A stretch of DNA of 64,000 nucleotides from Hymenobacter cavernae (GCF_014641455.1 NZ_BMHT01000001.1:868001-932000); one strand, 5' to 3'; positions 1-9,505 are shown, counted from the stretch's first letter. A program made the numbers and translations. Notes: generated by a model from the sequence alone, not told the origin.

Positions 1-702
1 CGGGCACTCCACACGGTATCGAAAGGACTAGGTTGGGCGATGCAGCAGCTAGGGTTCACAACTGACTACACCACCGTTATTGCCAACGTGGTAGACACCG
101 AGCTGTTTTGTCCCAATTTGCCGACCGATGCTCCTACCCTACTTCATATCTCGGCGTTTCATGATGCGGTGAAGAATATTTCGGGGGTGCTGCGGGTGGT
201 AGCACAACTCCGGGCTACGGTCCCGGACCTGCGCTTGCGCATTGCCGGCTACGGTCCGGATGAGCAGGCGCTGCACCAGCAAGCCCACGCGCTAGGTCTG
301 CTCACGTCGGGCACGGTTACCTTTCTCGGTAAGCTGCCGCACGCAGTAGTAGCCGCTGAGATGCAGCGGGCCCGCGCTTTGGTTTCCTTCAGCCGCGCCG
401 AAACCTTTGGCTGCGTGCTGCTCGAAGCTAGGGCCTGCGGCCGACCGGTGGTAGCGACGCGCACGGGTGGCGTGCCCGAGCTATTTCAGCCGGAAGGCAC
501 TTTCGGCTTGCTAGTCAACCCGGATGACGAAACTGCCCTGCACGACGCGCTGCTAGCTGTGCTGACCAACACGACCCATTTCGACCCAACCCAGCTGCGC
601 GCCGATGCCATTGTGCGTTGCAGCCCGGCGCGGGTGGGCCAGCAGTTTGCCGCCTTGTACGCGCAGGTGCTAGGCAATGCCCTTTATTCTGTCGCATCTT
701 AG
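1..702 (+). CDS. Glycosyltransferase family 4, C-terminal part (truncated by window edge)
   Basis: The reading frame is open from base 1, so the gene starts before the window; the ATG at 40 is internal. What remains is the C-terminal Rossmann lobe of a GT-B (GT4) enzyme that transfers sugar from an activated donor. A strand reading VIANVVDTELF is followed by the donor-binding stretch ETFGCVLLEARACGRPVVAT and a GGVPELF turn, the usual E-x7-E site of this family. It overlaps the start of the flippase gene downstream, so the two are probably co-transcribed in a surface-polysaccharide locus. Acceptor and sugar cannot be told from this fragment. Confidence 0.88.
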   Translation, partial: RALHTVSKGLGWAMQQLGFTTDYTTVIANVVDTELFCPNLPTDAPTLLHISAFHDAVKNISGVLRVVAQLRATVPDLRLRIAGYGPDEQALHQQAHALGLLTSGTVTFLGKLPHAVVAAEMQRARALVSFSRAETFGCVLLEARACGRPVVATRTGGVPELFQPEGTFGLLVNPDDETALHDALLAVLTNTTHFDPTQLRADAIVRCSPARVGQQFAALYAQVLGNALYSVAS

Positions 703-1969
703 CGCTATGGTGCGTCGTATCCTGCACAACTTTGCTACCCGGCTTGCTACCGCCCTGCTCAGCTTCGCTATCGTGTGGCTCACGGCGCGCTACCTAGGTG
801 CTGCCGGCCGCGGCGCCGTGAGCCTGTTCGTGACGGATTGCGCGGTGCTGCTGCTGTTCATCGGGTTCCTGGGGGGCTCGTCGCTGATTTACCTGGCCCC
901 GAAGCACAGCATCTGGTCGCTGCTGGTGCCTGCTTATGTCTGGGCGACAGTCGTTTGCACCGCAGGCACTGCGGCGGTCGGGTTGCTACGGCAAGTCAGC
1001 TGGCCATACCTAGGTCACTTGTGGGGCCTTTCGCTTGTGCAGGCTTTCTTCACAATTAATACGCTGCTGCTGCTGGGCCGCAAGAAGGACGGCGTCTACA
1101 ATCTCTTCACGGTTTTGCAGGTAGCCATTCTGGCCGGCCTGCTGCTGCTAGCCTTTACCGGAAGCTATAGCTGGCGCGCCGTAACTACTTACTACTATGC
1201 CACCTACCTAGCTTACGGTCTGCCACTGATACTCAGCTGGCTGGTGCTGCTCCGCCTGCCCGACCGTTGGGAAGCTGGCCACCTTTTGCGCGCTACCACC
1301 CGCGAACTGGCTAGCAATAGCCGGGGCGCACATTTCTCCAACATCCTGTCTTTCATTAATTACCGCCTGAGCTACTACTTCGTGGCGCACTACACGGGGG
1401 CGCGAGCCGTGGGCGTGCTTTCCGTGGGGGTGGCGCTGGCGGAGGCCATCTGGCTGATCCCGCGCAGCGCGGCCCTGATTCAGTACGTCGACCTGGTACA
1501 TGCCACCGATAAGCAGGCGCAGGTGGCGTCGACCTTACGCGTGGCGAGGCTTTCGGTGCTCGCTACGGTGCTAGCCGTTCTGGTGCTGTGCGCCTTACCG
1601 CCGGCAGTACTAGTGGCAGTATTCGGCCCCGAGTTCGGCGCGTCGCGCCCCGTGATTCTGCTGCTGGCGCCCGGCGTGGCCATTATGGCTATCAACATGA
1701 TTTGCAGCTCGTATTTCGGTGGCATCGGGCAATACCGTGTCAACAACCTAGCTACTACCCTAGGTCTGGGCGTAACGATACCAGCCTGTTGGCTCCTCAT
1801 TCCAGCTTTCGGTATTCGCGGCGCAGCTGCCGCCAACACGCTTTCCTACCTAGCTTCTACGGCGTACTTGGTGTGGTCTTTCAAGCAAACTACCGGTGCC
1901 GGCCTTCGGGCTTTCCTACCTAGCTTTCAAGACGTTAAAATGGCTCTATCGAAGCAACTGAGTAGCTGA
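677..1969 (+). CDS. Wzx-like polysaccharide flippase (MATE/MVF superfamily)
   Basis: 430 residues with about twelve hydrophobic segments spread over the whole length (for example LLSFAIVWLTARYLG near the start and AIMAINMICSSYFGGIG near residue 345). This size and layout are typical of oligosaccharide flippases that move lipid-linked repeat units across the inner membrane. The N-terminal pattern of a helix followed by ARYLGAAGRGAVSLF matches that family. The ATG at 677 overlaps the preceding glycosyltransferase by 26 bases; the ATG at 707, four bases after that gene's stop, is an equally good start. The last codons run into the outer arm of an inverted repeat. Confidence 0.83.
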   Translation: MPFILSHLSAMVRRILHNFATRLATALLSFAIVWLTARYLGAAGRGAVSLFVTDCAVLLLFIGFLGGSSLIYLAPKHSIWSLLVPAYVWATVVCTAGTAAVGLLRQVSWPYLGHLWGLSLVQAFFTINTLLLLGRKKDGVYNLFTVLQVAILAGLLLLAFTGSYSWRAVTTYYYATYLAYGLPLILSWLVLLRLPDRWEAGHLLRATTRELASNSRGAHFSNILSFINYRLSYYFVAHYTGARAVGVLSVGVALAEAIWLIPRSAALIQYVDLVHATDKQAQVASTLRVARLSVLATVLAVLVLCALPPAVLVAVFGPEFGASRPVILLLAPGVAIMAINMICSSYFGGIGQYRVNNLATTLGLGVTIPACWLLIPAFGIRGAAAANTLSYLASTAYLVWSFKQTTGAGLRAFLPSFQDVKMALSKQLSS

Positions 1970-2160
1970 GTAACCCGCCTGTCATCCTGAGCTTGCGAAG
2001 GACCTCCCTCTGATTAGCGACAAACCTAGCTAAACGCAAAAGGCTCTTAATCAACCTTATCGGATAATTAAGAGCTTTTCGCGTTTAAGAAAGCTTTACG
2101 CTTAGTTGAGGAAGGTTCTTCGCAAGCTCAGGATGACAACGACTTTTGCTCAGCTACTAA
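1955..2160. repeat. Intergenic inverted repeat, 'GTCATCCTGAG' family, copy 1
   Basis: Nested palindrome between two convergent genes. The middle arms are GTCATCCTGAGCTTGCGAA (1981-1999) and its complement (2119-2137). An inner hairpin pairs AAACGC..GCTCTTAAT with ATTAAGAGCTTTTCGCGTTT (about 2033-2086). Outer arms (CTGAGTAGCTGAGTAA near 1960 and CTCAGCTACTAAGTAG near 2150) reach both stop codons. Copies 2 and 3 lie at 27813-27951 and 52210-52363. It could act as a bidirectional terminator, but there is no classic T-run. No coding capacity is seen. Confidence 0.85.
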
Positions 2161-2166
2161 GTAGCT

Positions 2167-3171
2167 CTAGCTAATCGGCACTTTGCGCAGAATGGCGTCG
2201 ATTAAGTCAGCGGTGCGGACGCCGTCGGCTTCGGCTTCGTAGTTGAGCAGGATGCGGTGGTTGAGCACATCTTTTGCTACTTCCTTGATGTCTTCGGGCA
2301 GCACATAGTCGCGTTGGTCGAAGAAGGCCACAGCTTTGGCAGCGCGATGCAGGGCAATGCTAGCCCTTGGACTCACGCCAAACTGCACGTACTGCGCAAA
2401 CTCGGCCAGGTCGTAGTCGGCGGGCTTGCGGGTGGCGAACACCAACTCGATGATGTACTTTTCCAGCGTCTCCGAAATCTGCACTTGGTTAATTAGGCCG
2501 CGGATTCCGAAGATATCTTCCTTCGTCAGCACGGGGCTTACGTCGCCGACGTAGCTCAGGTTGGCCATACGGCGCATCACCTCCAGCTCGTCGGTTTTCT
2601 TGAGGTAGTCCACGTAGATCTTCATCATGAAGCGGTCGACCTGCGCTTCGGGCAGCGGGTAGGTTCCCTCCTGCTCCACGGGGTTTTGGGTAGCCAGCAC
2701 CAGGAAAGGCAAGTCGAGCGGGTAGGTTGTCTCCCCAATGGTCACCTGCTTTTCCTGCATGGCTTCCAGCAGGGCGCTTTGCACCTTGGCCGGCGAGCGG
2801 TTCACTTCATCGGCCAGCACCAGGTTCGAGAAAATCGGCCCTTTCTTGACTTCAAACACCGATTGGGTCTGGTTGTAAATCATGGTGCCCACTAAGTCGG
2901 AGGGCAACAGGTCGGGCGTGAACTGCACCCGCTGAAACGGCAGATACAGCACCTTCGACAAGGTACTGATCGTCAGTGTTTTTGCCAGGCCCGGCACGCC
3001 TTCCAGCAAGATGTGACCGCCCGTAAACAGCCCGATCAGCAGCCGATTGACCATGTATTGCTGGCCCACCACCACCTTACCGACTTCGGCAAATACCTGT
3101 TTTATTTTCTGCTGGTAATCTTCAGGTAGCAGCGCGGCGGGTTGCCCAGGCGCGGACATTGGTAACGACAT
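2167..3171 (-). CDS. MoxR-family AAA+ ATPase
   Basis: 334 residues, normal length for MoxR. Walker A is GVPGLAKT (about residue 58), Walker B reads VLADEVNRSPAKVQ (about 117), and sensor 1 lies in LATQNPVEQEGTYPLPEAQ, the signature of the MoxR branch. A C-terminal lid domain follows (SPRASIALHRAAKA). These ATPases act as chaperones that activate or assemble VWA-domain and envelope proteins. The usual partners (DUF58, VWA and BatA/B genes) are absent here: upstream is a long non-coding region and the gene's end abuts a repeat element. The ATG at 3171 precedes a short polar N-terminus. Confidence 0.92.
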   Translation of the reverse strand: MSLPMSAPGQPAALLPEDYQQKIKQVFAEVGKVVVGQQYMVNRLLIGLFTGGHILLEGVPGLAKTLTISTLSKVLYLPFQRVQFTPDLLPSDLVGTMIYNQTQSVFEVKKGPIFSNLVLADEVNRSPAKVQSALLEAMQEKQVTIGETTYPLDLPFLVLATQNPVEQEGTYPLPEAQVDRFMMKIYVDYLKKTDELEVMRRMANLSYVGDVSPVLTKEDIFGIRGLINQVQISETLEKYIIELVFATRKPADYDLAEFAQYVQFGVSPRASIALHRAAKAVAFFDQRDYVLPEDIKEVAKDVLNHRILLNYEAEADGVRTADLIDAILRKVPIS

Positions 3172-3938
3172 AGGAGAAGGCAGAATAAGCGAGCGTAGAA
3201 AGTAAAGATACGGGAAGGCTGGCTTTTGGCTGCCACATAATGTCGGCCGCAGTTCCGCCTAACATCCGCTGCTTGAGCGGCCATAACCTAGGTCTGAGTA
3301 GCCGGCTCCGTTGGCGCCTGCTTGCCGCAGCAGCCCACCGACGGCGACTACCTAGGTTGGGTAACCAGCAGACTATCAGCGGCGCCTGCTTATTTCTTAC
3401 TACCTGGCCGGCTTACAAACTATGCAAACAGCCGTTCAGCTTGCATGAATTTCCCTATAATTCAAGTACGCCTATTTAATTATTCCCGGTTCACTCAGCT
3501 TATAGTCGCACGTCGTACTCAAATTAATATAGGATGAATACGATTACCCAGTTAGTCATAAAAGTGTGTACAAAAATCATTTGTTATTTCTAGCTAAGAT
3601 ATATAACAATATTAATAACAACCCACCTGTATATTCATGGATTATATCTTTTGACAATATAATAATAAGATAAATATAAATTTTTATATGTTTTTGCAAT
3701 ATCTTGTTTATCAGTATTTTATATATAATAAAATACTCAATAGCAACACCCATCTTTGATATACAGCAGAGGCATTGGGCCTAGGCTCAGGCGGTTATAA
3801 ATTTAATTCTTGTATTAAACTGGTCGACTAATTGCTATCCACCAGCCATGGCCCACCTAGGATATATTCAATACTAATCCTAGCTACCCGGTGCTTGTGC
3901 TTCGCGATTTTCTTGTGTTACATTCCAGACCACGTTCT
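3172..3938. other. Long intergenic region with an AT-rich core (about 3420-3770)
   Basis: No convincing gene on either strand. The first 250 bp have the normal base composition of the window and two CCTAGG sites; from about 3420 to 3770 the DNA is strongly AT-rich, unlike anything around it. It probably holds the promoter of the secreted beta-helix protein. Candidate signals include a long AT palindrome at 3713-3737 and a TTTTGACAATATAATAAT stretch near 3650. Confidence 0.6.
3713..3737. promoter_or_regulatory. Perfect AT-rich palindrome, operator-like
   Basis: The arms AGTATTTTAT and ATAAAATACT are perfect 10-bp complements separated by ATATA. It sits about 200 bp upstream of the beta-helix protein start. 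In AT-rich DNA such palindromes arise more easily by chance, so a regulator site is only a possibility. Confidence 0.35.
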
Positions 3939-6698
3939 ATGAGGAACAACTACGACTTTGCGTTTTTCCGTGCTTTTGCATTATCTAAAGTAACTAGACT
4001 TATAACAGGAAAGCCCAAGCCTGTTCTTGCGCAGGTTCATGCAACTTCCACCAACCGCGGAGCCAGGTTCCTGGGGAGGAATTATACATCGGCCGTAATG
4101 ACGCTGGCGCTGCTGGGCAGCCTAGGCATCCGGCAGCAGGCGGTGGCACAGGCTGCCATTTTCAACGCCAGCCCGAGCGCGCAGCCCGGCGACGCCATTA
4201 GCCTACAAGGTCATTTCGGGGCGAACGCCAAAGCCTACCTGGCCCCTGGCACTTCTTCCGCAGGCATTCCGATGCCGGTTCTGATTCATAGTGCGGGCCA
4301 GACCACTGTGCAGGTGCCGACCAACGTTAGTCACGATATCTACCAGGTGTGGGTAGAGGACGGTGGGCAGCGCAGCGCCAGCGTTTATGTCAACCGGGCG
4401 CAGGGCATGCACTTCGATTCGCCGGAAGTGACGCCGGGCGGCTCTTTGCGCATTTTCGGGCGCAACCTGAAGCTGGCGGGGGCCAATCCGCAGGTGCGCT
4501 TTGTGGCGCAAAACGGCGGTTCCGGCGGGGGCACGGTCAACGTAGATCCAGGTCAGAGCGACGCTTACACGCTGAAAGTGACCGTGCCTACGTCGCTCCA
4601 GCCCGGCACACGCTACGACGTATTCGTGACCAACGGACACGGCGGCGGCACGGGCGAAACCAAGATTACCCAGACGATAACTGCCATTCAGGGCGGCACC
4701 GACTACTTCAACCTAGGTGTGCCGTGGGCGACGAAGCTCAACTATTATAACAACGTTTATAACGTAAAAACCGACTCGCGGCTTAGCCGGCGCGCAACCG
4801 GCAACGGCCAGCAGAACGACCAGGCTGCCATTCAGGAGGCCATCGACAAGGCCGGGGCCGATGGCGGCGGCATCGTTTATTTGCCGGAGGGAACCTACAA
4901 GCTAGCCCCGGAGTACGGCTTGTGCCTGTACATGCAAAACCGCGTGACGCTGCAAGGTGCCGGCAAAGATCGGACGATCATCAAGTTTGGCTACGGCACG
5001 CCAGCCCCCGACAAATGGGGCATGGTGTGGGACAACAAGCAGCAGTCGGGTCTGGCCGATCTGAGCATGGTTAACGTGAACGAATCGGGCCACTGGATCC
5101 AGAACTGGACCGGCCAGGGCACTGAGATTTTCATGCAGCGCATCCGCTTCGATCTGGAGCGCGGTGACTGGATCTGGTGGGCTAAGTCGGACAAAGTGGT
5201 GATTACCAACTCCGACTTCACTCAGGGCGTGGATGACAAAGCCGGTTTTCACGGCCCCTTGCAGCTGAATGATTGCAGCAACTTCGTAATTGCTAATAAC
5301 AACGTGACTTATGCCGTGGACGGCATCAACCTGAACGGAGCTCACGACGGCGTATTCGAAAACAACCGCGTGTACCGCGACGGCAGCGCCCGCTACCCCA
5401 CCAACATCACGAACCACGTACTGGTAGTAAACTTTGCCGAGGACGTTGCCATTGTCAACAACCTGTTCAAAGTTATCAACGGTCCGGCTCAGAACTCCAA
5501 CGACGGCGAAACCATCATCGCCGAGGGCGGCGGCGGCCACGGCATGCGCATCGACGAAGACGCGGGCTCGGTGAGCGAAGCTACCGCCACTACCTTGCGC
5601 GACAACAGCCGCAACTGGAATCGCTGGACGCGCAAGCCGGTCGTAACCATCGTGAGCGGTAAAGGCATGGGCCAGTTCCGCACCATCACGGGCAGCAACG
5701 GTAACACCCTGACTGTTGATAAGCCCTGGGATGTCGTGCCTGGCGCCGGCAGCCACTACGCCATCTTCAACTGGGGCTCGCGCAACTGGCTGATCAAGGA
5801 CAACGTGATGGAAGGCAACCGCCGCGGCATCACGCTCTACCAGAATGCGACCCTGGAAGTTGCCATTGTTAATAACAAGCTCATCAACAGCGGTTCCATC
5901 GACCTGACGCCTTGGCAAATCGACAACTCCAGTGCCGGTGTTCCGCAGGAGTTCCTGCCCATGTACAACAACCAGATCATCGGCAACGACGTGGCCAACC
6001 TGGATGGTTCCAACGGGGTATTCATCGGAGTACACACGGTGCAGCATATTCAACCCCAGAGCTTTGGCTCGTCGGTGCTGAACCTGGAAGTGCGCAACAA
6101 CAAGCTCACCGCCCACTCGCCGAACGTACCGGCCATCGTGGATGCGTCTTTCCCTGAAGGCTACCTCAACTACCTAGAGTATCACCCGCTGAGCAACTAC
6201 ATCGACCAGCAGGTTCCGGCCGTACTCGGTACGATCTTCCAGAACAACACAGCCGTCAATTGCGACAACGCCTTGTACCTCAACACCGGCTCTTTCAACA
6301 CGCTGGTGTGCAACATGAACATGGTTAACTCGGCCAACCTTATTAAGGATGAGCACTTTGACGGCACCGGCCGCGGCTCCATGACGACAACTACCGCCTG
6401 TGCTGGCACGGCGGTGCTAGCTTCCACAGCGGCCAAAAACTCCGATGCCGCCATGCGGGTGTATCCGAACCCCACGCAAGGCGCCTTCACGCTGGAATAC
6501 GCTGCTAAGTCGGCCCAAACGGGTACGCTTACGCTCACTGATGGCCTAGGTCGCCAGGTGCACCAGAAGGATGTATCGTTGCGAGCCGGCACCAACCAGG
6601 TTCCGGTGCAGGCACCTAGCTTGGCACAAGGGCTCTACCAACTCATTCTGCGCACCGCCGATGGCCAGCAGCAGGCCCAGAAAGTGATTATTGATTAA
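3939..6698 (+). CDS. Secreted right-handed beta-helix (pectate-lyase-3-like) protein with T9SS sorting domain
   Basis: About 919 residues. A hydrophobic segment MTLALLGSLGIRQQAVAQA (ATG at 4098) looks like the signal peptide core; the ATG at 3939 would give it an unusually long N-terminal extension and a GTG at 3891 a longer one, so the start is uncertain. Two IPT/TIG-like beta domains come first. Then GNGQQNDQAAIQEAIDKA and GGGIVYLPEGTYKL mark the opening of a pectate_lyase_3 type beta helix with many Asn-rich turns (NNNVTYAVDGINL). The C-terminus (about 85 residues, MRVYPNPTQGAFTLEY ... KVIID) is a T9SS type A sorting domain. Likely a cell-surface or secreted polysaccharide-active protein; the substrate is unknown. 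Confidence 0.85.
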   Translation: MRNNYDFAFFRAFALSKVTRLITGKPKPVLAQVHATSTNRGARFLGRNYTSAVMTLALLGSLGIRQQAVAQAAIFNASPSAQPGDAISLQGHFGANAKAYLAPGTSSAGIPMPVLIHSAGQTTVQVPTNVSHDIYQVWVEDGGQRSASVYVNRAQGMHFDSPEVTPGGSLRIFGRNLKLAGANPQVRFVAQNGGSGGGTVNVDPGQSDAYTLKVTVPTSLQPGTRYDVFVTNGHGGGTGETKITQTITAIQGGTDYFNLGVPWATKLNYYNNVYNVKTDSRLSRRATGNGQQNDQAAIQEAIDKAGADGGGIVYLPEGTYKLAPEYGLCLYMQNRVTLQGAGKDRTIIKFGYGTPAPDKWGMVWDNKQQSGLADLSMVNVNESGHWIQNWTGQGTEIFMQRIRFDLERGDWIWWAKSDKVVITNSDFTQGVDDKAGFHGPLQLNDCSNFVIANNNVTYAVDGINLNGAHDGVFENNRVYRDGSARYPTNITNHVLVVNFAEDVAIVNNLFKVINGPAQNSNDGETIIAEGGGGHGMRIDEDAGSVSEATATTLRDNSRNWNRWTRKPVVTIVSGKGMGQFRTITGSNGNTLTVDKPWDVVPGAGSHYAIFNWGSRNWLIKDNVMEGNRRGITLYQNATLEVAIVNNKLINSGSIDLTPWQIDNSSAGVPQEFLPMYNNQIIGNDVANLDGSNGVFIGVHTVQHIQPQSFGSSVLNLEVRNNKLTAHSPNVPAIVDASFPEGYLNYLEYHPLSNYIDQQVPAVLGTIFQNNTAVNCDNALYLNTGSFNTLVCNMNMVNSANLIKDEHFDGTGRGSMTTTTACAGTAVLASTAAKNSDAAMRVYPNPTQGAFTLEYAAKSAQTGTLTLTDGLGRQVHQKDVSLRAGTNQVPVQAPSLAQGLYQLILRTADGQQQAQKVIID

Positions 6699-6779
6699 CC
6701 CACCCACTTAGTAGACCTCGTGTTTGATCTGATAGTTTATCCTTAATTATTAGTGTTTATTCAGAGTACTGGCAAAAAC

Positions 6780-6813
6780 AAGAAGCGCTACCCCGGCCGG
6801 GGTAGCGCTTCTT
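6780..6813. terminator. Bidirectional intrinsic terminator
   Basis: Perfect 34-bp palindrome, half-arm AAGAAGCGCTACCCCGG, with A-rich DNA on the left and TTGTTTT on the right. It lies between the convergent beta-helix and DsbA-like genes and can serve both. Confidence 0.85.
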
Positions 6814-6833
6814 GTTTTAACAGAATCAGCGGC

Positions 6834-7526
6834 TTAGCAATTACCGTCGACGTCGCAGGCGGCCCCAGCCTGGCCGGCCACTACCACGGGCTTTTCCTCG
6901 CTCCGCACTTTTTCCAGCACTTCCAGGAATAGCTCGGTCGGCTGCGCCCCCGACACGGCGTACTTGTCGTTGAACACGAAAAACGGCACACCACGGGCGC
7001 CTACCTGCTGGGCTTCGTACTCATCCAAGCGCACTTGCTGGGTGTAGGCGTCGGTTTCGAGGGTGCGGGTTACCTCGGCGGCATCCAGGCCAATTTCGGC
7101 GCCGAGCTGCGCCAGGGTAGCCAGGTCACCCACGTTTTTGCCTTCCGCGAAATACGCTGCGAATACCCGCTCTTCGCCCGCATCTTGCAAGCCGTGCGCG
7201 GAAGCCAGGTGCAGGAAGCGGTGCGCCAGAAACGTGTTCGTCGGAATCATGCGGTCGAAGTCGTAGTGCAGGCCCACTTCGGCGGCTACGTTGCCCATGT
7301 AGTCGTTCATTCGTTTGCCTTCCTCCACCGAAACGCCCTTGCGCTCGGCCAGCATCTCGTGAATGCTCTGGCCCGGCACGGCTTGCATGTTGGGGTCCAG
7401 CTCAAAGCTGCGCCATTTCACTTCCACCGTTTCGCGGTCAGCGAATTGCTTGAGCGCATTCTCGAATTTCCGCTTGCCGATGTAGCAAAACGGACACATG
7501 ATATCAGACCAGATTTCTACTTTCAT
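6834..7526 (-). CDS. DsbA-family (FrnE-like) thiol oxidoreductase
   Basis: 230 residues beginning MKVEIWSDIMCPFCYIGKRK: a thioredoxin-fold strand followed directly by a CPFC redox motif (Cys11, Cys14). There is no signal peptide, so it is cytoplasmic, as for FrnE/2-hydroxychromene-2-carboxylate isomerase relatives. The helical insert and the cis-Pro loop GARGVPFFVFNDKYAVSGAQ (about residue 185) are typical of FrnE. The tail ends in ACDVDGNC, adding two cysteines that could form a second disulfide, as reported for some FrnE proteins. Probable role is disulfide exchange in oxidative stress. It ends at the shared terminator. Confidence 0.88.
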   Translation of the reverse strand: MKVEIWSDIMCPFCYIGKRKFENALKQFADRETVEVKWRSFELDPNMQAVPGQSIHEMLAERKGVSVEEGKRMNDYMGNVAAEVGLHYDFDRMIPTNTFLAHRFLHLASAHGLQDAGEERVFAAYFAEGKNVGDLATLAQLGAEIGLDAAEVTRTLETDAYTQQVRLDEYEAQQVGARGVPFFVFNDKYAVSGAQPTELFLEVLEKVRSEEKPVVVAGQAGAACDVDGNC

Positions 7527-7771
7527 CTTACGATAGGTTTTGACTGCAAAAGCGTTTTCCGGCCCGAAAAGTTTGCTCGCGCGGTTGTAGTGCGGTTGCT
7601 AGCGGCAGAACCTAGGTTCGGGCGCACGGTTCAGCTTGCGAATTCATCTTAGGCACAGCTCTGAGGAGCAGTAAGCCTAGCCTTTAAACGCGCGCTGCCG
7701 GTTCGCCGTAAGCCTGTGGGCGCGGGCGCTACTGCCCAGCACCATTCTTCCTGTTCCTCACCCTCTTCGTT

Positions 7772-8140
7772 ATGAAAACAGCACTCGTACTGGTAGCCGC
7801 TCTGGCTGCTACCATCAGCACGGCCGCCGCCCAAAATGCGGGCAGCCAAAATACTGGCAGCACCACTGGCGGCTCCGGCAGCAGCACCACCGGCGGCGGC
7901 ACCTCTGCTCCAACTACTTCCAAAGGCAACTACACGCCCGGCGGCGGCACCAAAGGCGTGTCCAAAACCACTCCGGGCCAGGTGACGCGCTCAGGCGGCC
8001 AAGGCCACAATAGCACCCAGCCACCCAAAGGTAAAATCCAGATGGCACCTACCACGCCTAACAAAAAAGGCAGCGCCGTTGGCAATACCAACAGCGAAAC
8101 CATGCAGAAAAACTCGGCCAACGCCAACAAGGGACAATAA
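7772..8140 (+). CDS. Small secreted low-complexity protein
   Basis: 122 residues. A clear signal peptide, MKTALVLVAALAATISTAAA, is followed by a Gly/Ser/Thr/Asn-rich mature part with TGGSGSSTTGG-type runs and several Lys residues. No catalytic motif or known domain is recognised. The stop lies 36 bp before the ATG of the aldo/keto reductase, so they may be co-transcribed. Likely a disordered periplasmic or surface protein; function unknown. Confidence 0.65.
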   Translation: MKTALVLVAALAATISTAAAQNAGSQNTGSTTGGSGSSTTGGGTSAPTTSKGNYTPGGGTKGVSKTTPGQVTRSGGQGHNSTQPPKGKIQMAPTTPNKKGSAVGNTNSETMQKNSANANKGQ

Positions 8141-8176
8141 CCTAGGTTGCGTAGAATACCATTCAGAACACTTTTT

Positions 8177-9169
8177 ATGGAATACAAAGAATTAGGCGCC
8201 TCCGGCATCAAGACTTCCGTTATCACCTTTGGCAGCTGGGCAGCCGGCGGCTGGATGTGGGGCGGTACCGAGCAGAATGATGCCGTGGGCGCCATTCACG
8301 CCGCCTACGACCTAGGTGTCACTTCGATTGATACTGCGCCGATCTACGGGCAAGGCTTGAGCGAAGAAATTGTGGGGGAGGCCATCAAGAGCTTACCGCG
8401 CGACAAAGTGCAGGTTCTGACCAAGTTCGGAATGCGTTGGGACTTGGCTAAAGGCGACTTTGGCTTCAAAACCAAAGACAACAGCGGCCACGACCTCGAC
8501 GTGTACAAGTACGCGGCGCCGGAAAGCATCATCAAAGAGTGCGAAGACAGCCTGCGCCGCCTCGGCACCGACTACATCGACCTCTACCAGATCCACTGGC
8601 CCGACATCACCACGCCCATTGCCGACACGATGGGTGCCGTGGCCAAGCTGATCGAGCAGGGCAAGGTGCGCGCCGTAGGCGTTAGTAACTACTCAGTGGA
8701 ACAGATGCAGGAAGCCGAAAAGGTAGTGAAGCTAGCTTCCAACCAGGTGCCCTACAGCATGGTGAAGCGTGACATCGAGCAGGACGTAGTGCCGTACTGC
8801 TTAGAGCACAACAAAGCTATTCTGGCCTACAGCCCCATGCAGCTAGGTTTGCTCACGGGCAAAATCACGCCCGGCTACCAGTTTGGCGAAGGCGACCTGC
8901 GCAAGAATAATCCGTTGTTTTCGGGCGAAAACCTGACGCGCATCAACGGCTTCCTCGACAAGATCCGGCCGCTGGCCGAGAGCAAGAACGCCACGTTGTC
9001 GCAGGTGGTCCTGCGCTGGACTATCGAGCAGCCCGGCATTACGGTAGCGCTGGTAGGTGCCCGCAACGCCGACCAGGCCACTCAGAACGCCAAGGCTATC
9101 GACGTGAAGCTGTCGGCTGAAGAGCTTGACTTTATCAGCAAGCAGTTGGCGCAGTTGCAGCTAGCCTAG
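8177..9169 (+). CDS. Aldo/keto reductase
   Basis: 330 residues from the ATG at 8177 (MEYKELGASGIKTSVITFG); an in-frame start at 8147 would add ten residues not expected in the family. An AKR (beta/alpha)8 barrel: Asp in DTAPIYGQGLSEE with the catalytic Tyr, Lys in LTKFGM, His in DLYQIHWPD, and the C-terminal NADP loop VALVGARNADQ. Reduces aldehydes or ketones with NADPH; the substrate is not predictable. An intrinsic terminator follows 24 bp after the stop. A second, only distantly similar AKR is encoded at 61895-62881. Confidence 0.93.
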   Translation: MEYKELGASGIKTSVITFGSWAAGGWMWGGTEQNDAVGAIHAAYDLGVTSIDTAPIYGQGLSEEIVGEAIKSLPRDKVQVLTKFGMRWDLAKGDFGFKTKDNSGHDLDVYKYAAPESIIKECEDSLRRLGTDYIDLYQIHWPDITTPIADTMGAVAKLIEQGKVRAVGVSNYSVEQMQEAEKVVKLASNQVPYSMVKRDIEQDVVPYCLEHNKAILAYSPMQLGLLTGKITPGYQFGEGDLRKNNPLFSGENLTRINGFLDKIRPLAESKNATLSQVVLRWTIEQPGITVALVGARNADQATQNAKAIDVKLSAEELDFISKQLAQLQLA

Positions 9170-9192
9170 GTCTGCCAACCGCTCATTTTTGG

Positions 9193-9224
9193 AAAGCGCT
9201 GCCAGCTTTGGCAGCGCTTTTTTT
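9193..9224 (+). terminator. Intrinsic terminator after aldo/keto reductase
   Basis: Stem AAAGCGCTGCC / GGCAGCGCTTT with a short AGCTTT loop, followed directly by a T-run. Confidence 0.9.
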
Positions 9225-9505
9225 GTACATAATTCCGGGCAAAAAGCGCCCCTCCAACCTAGGTTTATGCTCCCTGTTTGGGGTTGATTTTTCGCTTGAG
9301 TTGAGGCTAAAAAGCACCTGTGCTTTGCCTGCTTCTATATAAGTACGGTTGGAATTTACCGGGTCATAAACAGGCCCATTTTCCGGCGGCATTTCCCTGC
9401 TTGCGAATTGCCGTTCGGGCCGAACCCTAGGCTAGCTCCACTACAACCTCCCATTCAGCAGGTCGTATAGCACTCACACAACCATTTGATAATAAGTTAT
9501 AATCA

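Noticed and set aside
4902-6116. 404-codon minus-strand frame inside the beta-helix gene
   Set aside because: Opposite-strand shadow of a repetitive high-GC gene; no domain, signal or homology-like pattern.
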